From Pomacea canaliculata (taxonomy: Eukaryota > Mollusca > Gastropoda > Architaenioglossa > Ampullariidae): DNA of 64,000 nt. Shown here piece by piece: positions 26,496 through 39,211 of this stretch. The translations under genes were made by a program, and so were the position numbers. Under the pieces are notes generated by a model, which saw only the letters and a list, made by a program, of their open reading frames with translations, was not told the DNA's origin and ran no database searches. Location: positions 12,702,074 to 12,766,073 of the forward strand of contig NC_037595.1 of the NCBI RefSeq assembly GCF_003073045.1. Direction: 5' to 3'. Numbering within the stretch: the stretch's first letter is position 1; every line of letters begins with the position of its first letter.

Positions 26496-29400
26496 ATGCT
26501 AGCCATGGGGATGTGTCCTCTGCCTCTGATGGTGTTGGCGATGCTTGCTGCTGCCCTGCCAACATCTGTCAGCTGCAATGGACACTTCCTCAACAGCTTT
26601 GCAGTTGAAGTCCATGGTGGACAGGAAACAGTGGAGAGGGTAGCTAAAGAACTTGGCTTTATAATCAAGAGACAGGTAAGTGATTACTAGATAAGAATTT
26701 TAAAATTATTACTAGCCAATCACTAGAAATTATTTAGTCTGATAAAAAATTTGAATGATTTTAAACATTGATTAGTGTAGGTTTTTTCCTAATTACTGTA
26801 ATGTTAGACTGGATTGTTGAGATGTTTTATTTTCCATGTATAAAGGTGTCTATTGTATGTCGAATAAAAGCTCATGCAATTAACACAGGAAGTTTCTGAA
26901 AGTGTTTGATCAGCTAAAAGGAGACTATAAGTAATCCTATAATGTCTGCACAGAAATGTTTAGTTTAGAATAAAATACAGTACACAATAGCTTGCCCAGA
27001 CCAAATAAGTGCAGCATTCTGATGTGCAGTGCAATATTTAAGGATGCAGTGCAACACTGAAATATGTATCGGTACTATTTTGATGAGGATGTTTTGCTTT
27101 AAATTTCAGTTGCCACATATAGGGGCATATGTATTTGAACACCCATCAGTTAGTAAGCGTTCCAAGCGCAGCGCAGAAAATCATCTTCAACTACTTAAAT
27201 CACATCCCAAGGTGAGCCATTTAAACTACAGGTGTGTGTTTGTTTTGCAGTTCAATACTGCTGCTGGTGCTGCTGATAATAATACTAATAATGTTACTTG
27301 AATGTGAAACTGCATCTGTGCAAACAATAGTAGTTTGATACAATAGTATTTACTTTAAGTAATTTTGCTCGCATGCAATGCAGGTTCGATATGCACAGCA
27401 GGAAGTGGAACTTACTCGTGTTAAAAGACGAATAATACATGACAAGCAGCTGGAACTGCCAATACGAGAAATCAAAGATAGCTCAGTTTACCATCGTGTG
27501 GAGATGCCACCACTATCTTCACGTGAATTAGAGGAACAGATGTCATTCAATGACCCTTTCTACAATGATATGTGGTATTTGGTGAGCAGAATTATATTCC
27601 ATAAATACCTTATAATCTCATATAGAAGAGATGTTCTTATCACAGGAAGTGTTCATGGGGTTACTAAACCTTTAAGCTTTTCTGCTGACTCAGGCCTTCA
27701 CATCAGTTTTTCAGGTTTTTGAAGTTTATTAGTGTTTTGAAAAATAGCCAGGCTGCATGAGAACTTTATTTCCATATTTCCATGGTTGCATAGTAATGAA
27801 ATTCCTTAACAGACATGATCTGAAATTAAAGATATAAATAAACAGTGCATATCATCATACATTATTTGTTTTAAGTTTTCCCTTCTGATAAGGATTTTGC
27901 AGCAGTGGGTGTGCCTGTGGGTGTGTACACAAATTGATCTTTCATGGTTTCAGACAGCACCAGAAATTCACAAAGTTACAAAAGAATGAAAAGCATTTAT
28001 CACCTTGAGTCTGAATTGCTGTAAAAATGTTACCATACCATACCAAAACTGCCACCTTTGATGACAATCACAGTTGTGATGCCAACAGAAATAAGGATAC
28101 TGTACTTTACAAATAAATACTGAGAAGCACAACCAAACAAAAAGAAATCTCACAAAATGTGTTTTTGATTTGCAATATGTATAACTTCTTTATTTTGCAT
28201 GCAAAAAGGTGAAGCTTTGTAATAAACTGTTTTTAATGTGCAGAGAAACCGTGGTCAGAGTGGTGGAGAGAAGTACATTGACTTGAATGTAGAAGTGGCA
28301 TGGGCCAGTGGGTTCACAGGAAAAGGTGTTGTTGTCTGTATCCTTGATGATGGTGTTGACCATACCCACCCTGACTTGGTTGCAAACTATGTGAGTCTTC
28401 GAGATTTGCAGATTACTTGGAAAGATACACACGCTCTTAGGCACACAAATAGAAATAGGAAAATCACGCGCATATAATTATGCATGTACACAGACATGTG
28501 ACTGTACCTATAAAACACACTTGAGAACATGCCTGTTAGTAAGCATGTAAGGTATCAGTGCTGTGTGTATGCTGTACCTTTCTTTAGATATCTTTCACAC
28601 GTAGTGAGCTGAATAACAAAGGTTGAAAGCTGGTCTTTTGAGATTCCTTATGCTGTATTGGAATTACTGTGATGGTGTCATGTTTAGTCTTTCATTCCAG
28701 GTTTTGGCTTGGGTGTTTTTATGTTTTTATTGTTTCAGATCCATTCATCTTCGTGTTGTATTTTTCTAGGTCTAGCTGTAGATTGTCTAATGTCACTGAA
28801 GGTGCCTTGACCCATCTCTAAACTCACAAGTAAAACCAAAATGGTTTTTTTTTACATTTCAGGATCCAGAAGCCAGTGCAGATCTAAATGATGTTGATGA
28901 TATTGATGGGGACCCAATGCCAAATAAGACTACCCCTGGAAACAGGTGTGCATCAGTCTTTTTTCCAATGTGGCAATGTATTACATGTGATTACACTGCA
29001 CTTGTGTACGTTCTTCAAACAGTATAATGTGACTTATGCATAATAATGTAACAGATATAAATGAAAAATAAATGCAGTGTAACAAAGTTAACCAGTTTGA
29101 ATCTGGAACTTTTTTCTTGCTACTGTATATTAAAAGTAATTTTTAAAATGTTCGATGAATTTTTTTTTATGCATACAGAGGATAACAGGTAACCTTTGCA
29201 CAGTTGTTTGCATTTTGCAGTTTAACTTTGCTGTTATTTTTTTTCAAGTTTATACTTTGCAGTTTGTCTGGCTAGAAAAAGCTTATGAGCGAATTATTTT
29301 GTGGGTTAAAACTATTGGGATTTGTGGTTTTTCATGGTTTTTCAATGCTGGTTTTGGTGCAGGTTTAAAACTGTACTGTGATGCTAAACTCACATGGTGA

Positions 29401-32400
29401 ATAGTTGTTTGAAAAATTAAAATAGTCCCAACCTGGTATTTCACCATTATCCATCCAGCACAAATTTTGGATGAGAGGTGAGGGTGGCAAGATAAATAGG
29501 CTGTATGATCCTTAACTAAAGATAACTTTAAGGGAAATTCATTCTTCCACATAGTGTGGTGAAAATCAGGGTGGATAAAAAAAGTGGGTGACAGTATAAT
29601 GAGTTGAGACTGTATATTTTTATTTTCAAAACAAATGCTGAAATTTCATTTTCAAAAGAATTAGACACACACCGTGTATACTTGTGTCTGGACTGTGTTC
29701 TAATCCTTTGTTTCAAAGCCATGGGACACGATGTGCAGGAGAGGTGTCTGCGGCAGCAGATAATGATGTTTGTGGAGTGGGAATCGCTTACAATGCCAAA
29801 ATAGGAGGTGGGCATCATTTCACTTCTTGACAACATGCTCAAGCCAGTATTTTTCTTTATTTAAGCAAAAATTAAAAATACATTCTCTTGTAGACTTTTT
29901 TGGGAATCTTTAGATGTTTTTTTTTTCTTGCACATAAAGGTTTTGAAAAACCATTATAAAGCTCTTGCAGCCAGTGCTGTTCTGTATTTGTGTGCATTTT
30001 CTTTCAATGAAGGGCTTCTGACTTCTCAAAGTTTACATCTTTTAAATTCACACAATAGTATTTTGCTAAAGTGTTTACTCAGAGCCTTGAATGTCCCAGG
30101 AATTAGAGTGCTGGATGGTCGTGTGACGGACTCACTCGAAGGAGAGGCTTTGCAGTTCAAAACTAATTACATCGATATCTTCAGTGCTAGTTGGGGGCCA
30201 AATGATGATGGCAAAACTATGGAGGCACCCCATCATTATGCTGCAGCTGCACTGCAGAATGGAGTTAAATATGTAAGCCACACATTGCTTAGTAGTGAAG
30301 AGTATTATATGTCGTAGATCTTTAAATTATTTTCCAGTCTGCATGTAGCAAGCCTGGGTTTTTTCCAAAAAGGAGGAAAATTAGTTATTAAGTTTAACAT
30401 TTATTGTTAATTAGGCAACAGTTGAGCATTAACATTTTTGAAGATGAACTTGCAGACTTTATCAGAAAGGAACAGTTGTCAAAAAACATTAAAATGGAGA
30501 GGAAGAGCTCTTTTCATTTTATTCCTTCATGGATCAATTCAGTTGTAGCTACAAATACAAAGTTCACCAAAACATTTGTTTTGGGCTCAATTTACGTCCT
30601 AAAGTTTCTTTTATTCGGGCTTAGCATGCAAAATATTCTAGTGTTTCATCTGTGACAGTTCGTTTTAATGGGAGGTAATGTTTCTTCCGAAAGACCAGAA
30701 TTTACTGGATTTCAGTCCCCTGTCAGAAATAGAGCCCCTCCAAAAAGCTGCTGTCTTTCAGTTAAGACTACTTTTATTTATTCTTTTTGTGGGAGGCAAC
30801 ACTAGTTCATTCACAACTCAAGAACTCTCACAAATAACTCTGATCATCCTGGTGCTGATGATGGATTACCATCTTCTGCCTTTGATTACTCAGGGTCGTA
30901 ATGGCTTGGGAAACATTTATGTGTGGGCAACTGGCAATGGAGGAATGAATGGTGACAACTGCAATGCCGATGGGTATGTATCAAGCATCGAGACTCTGTC
31001 TGTTGGCTCAATCAACGATTGGGGTCATCGTCCATTCTACATGGAGAACTGCACATCCACTATTGCTGTAGTTCCCACCGGTGGCGAGGAGTATCGTGGC
31101 CAAGAAGTGGAAATGGGGAAGGTGAAACTCAAAGTGGTGAGTGAATGAAACTTCCTTTTGGAGGATTTCTTATCAACGAACCAACTTGGATACTCAAAAC
31201 GTTTTTACAAATCTCTTTCATGTTGAACAAGTATCAGCCTTTTTCGTGATATTGGATATCATTTACTTTGTTATATTTGTGTCTGAAAACTTTGTTGAAA
31301 GTCTTTACTGGGTCAGAGACCAAGGCTAGGTTATTATGTTTTTTTAGGCCTTGCCTCGAACATTCATTAATAATTCTGGCCATTTACTTAATTTGGGATT
31401 ACTTGAAATGTTGGGGAAAACAGTTGAAGGTAACAGACTGTTAAGGCATTCATGGCTGATTTGCTGGTCACTTTGCATTTCTGCTGAAGACTTGTGGGAC
31501 CTGCCAGTAGATGCATGTCTTTGTACCCAAGGACAGCTAATCAGGCATTAGGTACCGGGCAGACTTATTATAGTATGCTTATTGGATGATTTCTGTAAGG
31601 ACATACAAACCCACTGACATTCATGTGTTTCATGCTGATTAATTAAGGTCACCACTGATATTAATGGAGGCTGCATTGAGAACTTCCAGGGAACTTCAAG
31701 TGCTGCACCTCTAGCTGCTGGATGCTTAGCCAACGTTTTGCAGGCAAAGTGAGTATGCTCTCCATCCTACAACAAGGATGCTTGCATGGGCAAACAAAGA
31801 AAAGGTCTGTTAAAATGTATGATGAAGTGATCACATTCCAAAATCTGGAACTTGAGGTTCCGTCTATTATATCCACTTAACCCAGCCACCTCATGCGGGG
31901 TTAGTCACCCTAACAAGACTGCTATTCTGTAGTGGTAGTTTTATGCACCTTTTGCACAACGATTATCAGTCCACAAGAAACAAGCTTTGCACCATGAGGG
32001 AATTCGTATGCACACGCGCACAATTTGATATGATCCTCCATTAATTTGTATTTTTAAATTTCACATATTTGTAAAAGTTAAATTATGATTTTTAAGCTTT
32101 AAATGTGTGGCCACTCTGTAATTTTAGACTCTAAACTCTAGGCCTAAAGAAAATAGTGGCAACATTACTGACCTGAAATAACGCATTTGTAAAGTTTTAA
32201 TAGATTATAAGAGACGAGGAGAAAGAGAATGTGGATGAGACAAGTGGAAGGATTCAAAAGAGATTTCCAGATTCTACCTCAGAAAAATGGAACTGATCAC
32301 AGACATCACAGACACAAAAAAGTATAAATGAAGCAGTTATCATTACTGACTTATTTCACTGAAATATGACTTTGGTCTGTCCTTTCAACAGTCCCTCCTT

Positions 32401-33963
32401 GACTTGGCGTGATGTCCAACATGTGGTGGTGCATGGAACACGCATTCCTAGTGTGGACAACAGCTGGACTATAAATGGAGGAGGTCACCACATTAGTCAT
32501 GAGTTTGGTTTCGGCCTAATGGATTGTGGCAAGATGGTGCAAATAGCACAGGAGTGGAGTAATGTTCCGGAACAGCACATCTGTCAGCACAGTCGTCACA
32601 GTGGACAGTGAGTTCAGCCGTTGCCATTCTATTTAACTGTAATGTTCATTTCCAGTTTAAGTATTAGTGAGATGCTACTTGCAGCAATGTATCATATTTA
32701 TACACCCACCATTGAAAGTCACTTTCAAGCATGCTGCTGAAAATTTTACCTGAAAGATTATTATAGTAACATATTTATAAATATAAAATAAAACAAACTT
32801 CTGTTTACAGAAACCTAAGTTTTTCTTCCCTACCCCTTTCTCTCAGACAGTGCTGAGAGAAAAAAGATGATGAGAAAGAAAATTTTCTGGTTTTCAGTAA
32901 CATACTTTGTGCCATCACCTGTTGTGAATATATAAACTCTTTTCTTGGTTGTTATAAGGTTTGGATGGTGATTTGACATATTTATATCCCTTCTCACCCA
33001 AAAAAGAGATGCATAACAATTCACAAAGTTATCTTTAATTTCAGAAAGCTGGAATATGGTGGGCATATTTCAGACACCATTTATACTGATGGTTGCAAGG
33101 AAGATAAATCCAAGTGGATTCAGCACTTGGAACATGTGCAAATTTACGTTAAACTAATTACTCGTCGTCGTGGTGACACTCGGATTGTCCTTACTTCACC
33201 TTCTGGCACACGATCTGAAGTACTTTCCAAACGACCAAAAGATGATTTTACAGGTGAATGGGAATTTACTTTCATGACTGTTCATTGCTGGGATGAAAAC
33301 CCAGATGGTAAATGGGTTCTAGATATTTATGATGAACCAGCAGCAAACTCCCCAAGTTCATCAAATGATGGTCACTTCATTGAATGGAAGCTCACACTGC
33401 TTGGAACAGCTGGTGATAGATATGGACGTGAACTTTCCAAGAAAGTTCGTACCAGGCATTCTTTCAAACCTTCTGAAAACACGGTGGCCAGAATCAAAAG
33501 AGAAGAGACAGAAGCAGCTATAAATGTTCAAGTCAAGAGAGCTAGCTCAGAGAAAATACAGAAAGCTGGGGAGTCCCCTCAAAGCTTTAGTTCAGATGTC
33601 GATACTCTTTTTGATCAGCTCAGAGACCTTATAAAGGAAGAGGAATCAAAGACCCATGAAAAACGAGTTCTAAAACAGCAGGAATCATCAATGCTTTCCA
33701 AAGAATCTCATGATCGCGAATTCAGTCAACCAAATGTCAACTTAAAATCTGTACCACATGAAAAGAAAACTTTTCTTGATGAACTGCTGAGACAGTTAGA
33801 TACAATCAGCAAAAATCCAGACCTTGGACATGATAAAAGCTTAAAAAAGAGCCAATCATCTAGATTTAGTGAAGCAATAAAACATCATAAAACTGAAGAC
33901 TCAGAAGAACAAGAAGTTGCTGAAGATCTAGCTAAACTGATGCATTATCTTAAAAAGGAATGA
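26496..33963 (+). CDS. Prohormone (neuroendocrine) convertase 1/3-like, S8 subtilisin/kexin protease
   Basis: It should cleave peptide precursors after paired basic residues in secretory granules. Eleven exons: 26496-26675, 27110-27211, 27384-27581, 28244-28390, 28863-28945, 29719-29807, 30100-30272, 30894-31136, 31648-31748, 32392-32607, 33045-33963; all phases agree, giving about 816 aa. Order: signal peptide (1-27), propeptide with basic clusters at 76-80 and RVKRR 106-110, catalytic domain, P domain. Catalytic Asp195 (LDDG), His238 (HGTRCAGE), oxyanion Asn339 (ATGNGG; PC2 has Asp there) and Ser422 (GTSSAAP) are present, as is RRGD at 552-555. After the P domain there is no cysteine-rich region or membrane helix, which argues against furin, PC5 and PC7. 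Instead a charged tail carries short helices at about 700, 754 and 802-816, as in PC1/3 granule sorting. The family is certain; the PC1/3 subtype is less so. M1 was chosen because it starts a good signal peptide; the next in-frame Met is three codons later. Confidence 0.93.
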
Positions 33964-34080
33964 TGACTAACACCTTATAGTATGATGAGGAGAATACAAT
34001 TTCATAAGTGAAATGCATTGCTAACCATCACTCACCATCTTCATGGCTAGGGCAGCTTTATTATTGATATATTTATTTTC

Positions 34081-34086
34081 AATAAA
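34081..34086 (+). terminator. Candidate poly(A) signal for the convertase
   Basis: AATAAA 118 nt after the convertase stop codon, followed by T-rich sequence. This would give a short 3' UTR. A second AATAAA lies near 35,181, so a longer form is possible. Confidence 0.5.
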
Positions 34087-35600
34087 ATCTTAGAAAGCAA
34101 TTTTTATTTTGACACCTTGAAGTGGTAACTTGGGTCCAGTTGCACGACATATTGTTAATTTCAAAGACTTCAAGTCTTAAATCTATGTTTATAGAAGCAC
34201 AGTGCACAATTCAATCTTACGGCTTTTTAAACTAAATTTTGTTAAAAATAAAATAAAACTGCTAAAACCAGATTTTTAGGTTCTTCAGCACATTTTTTTC
34301 CCATGCCCTTATGCAATGCATCTAAATGGCATAGAAGCAATTTTTGAAAGGCTTCTTTAGAATAGTTTTAAATTTTAGAAACATGTTATTTCAACTAGCC
34401 TCAGAGCAGAAAGGGTTACAAAAGGAAAGTGAGAAAGAGAAGATGGGCTCTGTTTCTCAAAAAACTGGCCCCAAGGTAAATATAGTCCTAAATACCACAT
34501 TCCACAGTTAAAGGTTATGTGGTAACCATTTTTTTATTCTTAGAGCATCCCCACTGCCACAGAAAACTTTTCCATTTCTTCTACAGTACATGATTTAGTC
34601 CAAGTGTAAACAGCTAACTCATGGATATTGTGTTTCAAAATGTGCTCTTATTTTCCTTCAAAGTTTTATATCTGCCATTTCTTTTTTTAAGAGCTTGATC
34701 AACCCCCTAAGCAGTTTACAAAATATGTAATTTAAATTTCTATTTCTGCATCAGCACCTTGACAACAGAAAGATTTTCACAAATTGTACTTAATGCATGC
34801 AGCAGGAAAAACTGCAAACATAATCTAGCTAGACATCATTCTTTAAACAATTATATTTTATATATGCTGCTTTTTTTTAGACCTCTTTATTTAGTTCTTT
34901 AGCATTGACTTTGATTTTATACTATGTAGTTCTCAAAAATGTTTTATAAATTACAAAAAAATTAATTTGAAAAGAATTTCACTGTGTATCAATTGTGACA
35001 AAATAGCTCCAGTCTACTTCAGTGTAACCAAAGATTGTAGATTGGAAAGATGTGTCATAATTAAGGCATAGTCCCCCTATAAAAAATAAGGTACAAGTTG
35101 CTGCTAGTACTCCATGCGACAGTCAGGAGCAAGGGAGATAACGACACGATGTGTGATATTGTTTGTTGGGGTTTTGCAGAATAAATCAAAGTCCAGTGAT
35201 GACCGCAACTGAATGATAATACCTTTGTGTGCTTCTCTGTGTCATCTCATGTGTGTTGCAACATTAATGTGTCAAAACTAGAAGAATTATGATTCTAATC
35301 AAAGACTTACATAGTTGCTTATATCTCTCCACCTTATCTATTTCTAGTGCTGCTACTCGCTCTATTCCATTTTATTTATTTACCATGTTTTATCTTTACA
35401 CTAATATGCATGTGCGTAATCATTATTGCACTCTTCATTCATGGAAAAACAAATTTAAATGTTACATTTACACACCTATGCAGAAATTTATTTACAAGCA
35501 AAAAAATTAATATTATAATATAATATTAACATAAACCTTTCAGCTAAAAAGAGAAATGAAACGAATGAAGAAAAATAAAAGAAGAAAATCCACTTGTTTA
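34087..35600. other. AT-rich flank downstream of the convertase
   Basis: No gene seen. This is either an extended 3' UTR of the convertase or intergenic DNA. It contains many T and A runs and no exon-like segment. Confidence 0.5.
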
Positions 35601-35604
35601 ATCC

Positions 35605-35873
35605 TTGTTACTCCTCAAGGATCATAGGGCCCCAACAACACCTCACCAGAGGACCGGTTTTGGGCTGCACCCCTTCAGTTGGGCCTGTGTGGTTATGACG
35701 TCCTTTGCCTTGTTCTCTACTGTTCTTTTCCAAGTCTGCTTTGGCCTCCCAGCTCTCCTTTTTCTTTGAGAGTTCTAGTCAAATGCCTGTCTGGCAATGG
35801 TGTCAGCTGGTTTGTGCAGGGTGTGTCCTATCCAGCCCCACTTTCACTTTTTGAACTGACATCCATACAGTTT
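35605..35873 (-). mobile_element. Dead 3' end of an RTE-like LINE reverse transcriptase ORF
   Basis: Read on the minus strand, this encodes the C-terminal end of a non-LTR retrotransposon polyprotein: KWGWIGHTLHKPADTIARQA, then KRRAGRPKQTWKR, then a frame change into AAQNRSSGEVLLGPYDP. The GWIGH..L.KP, GRPK.TWKR and AQNRS signatures are typical of the tail of RTE-type endonuclease/reverse transcriptase elements common in mollusc genomes. There are two internal stops (one before KWGW, one after RQAFD) and one frameshift, so the copy is inactive. The 5' limit is not defined. The clade assignment is from motif memory; the LINE nature is clear. Confidence 0.8.
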
Positions 35874-36289
35874 AACAATTTATATTGAAAGCAAAGTATT
35901 TGCTCAAAAATTGTCACGCACACCAAAGTTAACAATGCATAATAATAATAAGTGGGAAGTTATAAAGCGCAATATCTCAGCCAAAGGTGGACTCATTGTG
36001 CTGAACAAGATCACAAAAGAGTAACAAAGACATAGAACAAGTTAGCAAAAATAAAATAGTAAAAAAATTCACCTGCATCCTCTTAAACATCAAGACCCAG
36101 CATATTGGAAGGAAGAGGAAAAGCTAGAGAGGAAAAAAAAATATGGGCTTTACAACCTAGAAACTAACCTGAATTTTTAAGCTTTTTTCTGAGGCATAGA
36201 GATGGTTTATCTCATCAATTTCCTATTTTTATATGCTCACTGATCTCCAAAAGATCTTGTATCATCTTTCAACATGAACTTTAGACATA

Positions 36290-36701
36290 AATTGAAGAAG
36301 AGAAGTCTCACCATTTTGTTCAAAGAGCAAGGTCTGTCAAATGAGCAGATAAATAACTGTTTCATCTTGCATAATTAATTTTCCTACCACTTTATCCATG
36401 TGCAGAATGTGTTCCACACTGTCTGTGAATGTTTCCTCCAACTCTTTAATCACATGAAACAACTGTGTGCTTAGCACTGTGAGACTGCCTTCCAGTGAAG
36501 CATATACTGTTTCAAGGACAGGAACTGCTCGTGCTGTGCGCAAGAAAGTTTCCCAGTAAACTTGTCTTGACAATCACTGCGAACCTTACCCACAATTTGT
36601 AAGCTACACAACAGTGTAAAAGAGGACATTTGATTCTGCCAGCTGCACATGACAGCCTGGTACAAAGCAAATGGATTGTGATACCACTCTACAGAAGTCA
36701 T
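36290..36701 (-). pseudogene. Unrecognised minus-strand coding-like segment in two frames
   Basis: Two overlapping minus-strand frames each look protein-like but neither is complete. One runs from about 36,701 with NPFALYQAVMCSW and SLQIVGKVRSD. The other takes over near 36,570 with LETVYASLEGSLTVL and EETFTDSVEHILHMDKVVGK, heptad-like and helical, ending at a TGA near 36,337. A single 1-nt shift near the run GTGATTGTC would join them. It may be a frameshifted gene, a pseudogene or chance. I do not recognise a family. Confidence 0.25.
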
Positions 36702-38215
36702 TGCACAGGAAATAATCTGAATTATAGAATATTTTTACATCCTTCGTATCCTTTCTCCTGATCCTCTGGATCCGATCTTTGCACCTATGGGTAAAGGAAT
36801 ATTTGACTGTTAGAGGATGTGCTACAATACACTAACTGCACGACGACACAAAAAAATCAAGAAAGGATAAAAGCTAAACCTTTACTGTTTACACCCAAGA
36901 ACAAGAAAAAACAAAACCAAGCATTGAGATCCATGAAACAACTGTTGTAGCTTGACTAACAACCGCTCTATCAACCTTTCAATGTTTCTTCCTCACTTTT
37001 TAAAATTCTCATTCTTCGACGTTACTAAACAGTACAACAGTAGCGATCGACAAGACAGTGGATGAAAAACGAATTTCGACGAATTTTCCAAACTTATGCA
37101 TCAACTAACAAAATCTTGCCCTCAAAAGAATAATATACTAACAGTAATGGCATGCATCCACAATGCAATTACACTCGCAAAGCCATCACAACTGTGCATA
37201 TTCCTTCGCGATTAAATGTAAACAATCGTCATGTACCTAAGTGTAGCAGACGAATTTTCACCAAGATCTTAGTTAAAAGCAACGACTGCAATTCAAAATA
37301 AAGCGAGTAATAGAAATTCAGGTCCTTGCTTTGCTTTGTGCTTCGAGAAGCGGAAAAATACTTTCCTGAACATTTGTAGCAAGAATTCCTGCAGTTAATC
37401 GTGTAACAAAGCAGTCCCGCTACTCCGTTTCTTTGCTGTGGACGCCATCAGGATGATCCCGATACTCCGGAAATGTTCGGACGACTCGTCTGTCTATTGA
37501 CTATCTGAAATGTAATATTTACATTTTTAGAAGACGAAATTTGAGCTCACGAAATCTTGTCAGATAGCATTTAGTACTAGTTCACATAAGCCAGCTGTCT
37601 CCAGCTTGTCATTCAGTTTTCAAACATAGGCAGGCTCTTTCGATAGGTCATTTCGCCCCACCGCGTGAGTCAAATCGACCCATTTCTAGCCATGACCAGT
37701 CCCAAGCAACCCCATCGTCTCAATACCGAGACCCGAATCGTCCCAGGCCCAAAGGACGAATCAATCACCGATGACACAAATTACCAACAGAATCATAATA
37801 TACATGTGCAAGTTCAGCCAGGCCTGACGAGAGAGGTGGGAGGCGGGGATGCTGTACCCACGCGGCATGCGAAGGAGGCCCTGTTTTGATCAGTATTTTT
37901 TGTCTTCTTTTCCTTTTCTTTTAGAGGAATGTTGACGTAACAGGCCTTCATCTTCGGGTGAAAAGGATGCCCATAATCTTGAAGAACATACGATAATACC
38001 TTAGCAGTTCATGGTAGCACCATGCATGACAAGTTCGTCATACTTCAAAGGGTATGTGAGTACTGCTGATAACGAGATTTGTTTGTGAAATTTAAGAGTG
38101 GGTGCTTCTATTTTCTGCCGACGGTACCCAAACCGATGTAGCAAGTGCGACAGCGCGTGTCGAGCCCGCAGTAGCATCTTGTCGAGCACCGGTATGCATT
38201 TCCTCCCCCTTAAAG

Positions 38216-38303
38216 ATGGCGTCCGCCTTTGCTATGGAGGTGGCCATCTTGAATCGTAAAGCCTGGTCAGCGGTAATCATTTGGTGGCAAAATCGCTATG
38301 ATC
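38216..38303 (+). promoter_or_regulatory. Probable leader exon with a strong-context upstream ATG
   Basis: A GC-richer patch holds an ATG in very good context (AAAGATGGCG) and ends, 88 nt on, at a strong splice donor (ATC|GTAAGT at 38,304). The nearest good downstream acceptor is TTTTTCAG at 40,368, just ahead of the 2003-codon ORF. Splicing there would put a stop into the ATG's frame almost at once, so this reads best as a 5' UTR exon carrying an upstream ORF. Unspliced, the same frame encodes 58 aa beginning MASAFAMEVAILNRKAW. Confidence 0.35.
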
Positions 38304-39211
38304 GTAAGTTTGATGTTTACTTCACTATTAAAGATCGACCAGAATCTTTTAGAATTCAGACTTTTCGTCGTGTTAAGCGATTTCTGGTATAAAACGTAAA
38401 ACAAGTACATGCAATATGATCCTTATTATTCCCGCGCACGTTGTCGCGTACTGTGCCGCCAGCTGCAGTGATGTTTATTGACACCTATTTATAATTTAAA
38501 GATGAAGCATACCAATCACAGATCTATATTTCAAACTAGACTGGAGAAAAAATGTCATTTAGTAAAATGTCTGATTCCCGATCGGTTAATAATAATTGTT
38601 AAAAACCTTATCTAACTCACGGGGGAAGCATCAGTTCAAACTTAAAATAACAATAGAGCCTCAAAATAAATGTATTTTTATAGCAGTAAATTAAAATACA
38701 AAATCTGAATATTAAACTACAACAAAACATGATGGTGATACCTGACCATGGATTCAAATAACTCATCAGACTTTTTCCTGTTCAGGTACATCAGGTATAG
38801 AATACAAGCATCCACTTGCAGGTGTCAGTAATGACATACAGAAGGCATCACATATGTGTGCTACCGCATTCATTATGTTTTATGTTTGCCAGTCAGAAAA
38901 TGCTTCTGATCCTGCATAATGTTTCATTTGTATTGATTATATCCAAAGTACGTTCTTCCTCTGGACTTAAACATTTGTAATTAGTGCTCATTTCTCCACG
39001 GGAGATAGTAGACTACATTGACTACTGATTTAAATATGATTATTTATTTATGCAAATTAAAGCTGTGTGAAAAGGCTTTGTGGTTTGTAAACTGGGTCTT
39101 TTCCCCTTCAAAATGCAAGGTCTAGGGCAAGTTAAAATGGGTATGTGCAGTTTATCCAGTCTAGCATTGGATTTACATGTATGTAGGCTATGGCTTTGTG
39201 AATATCGTACT

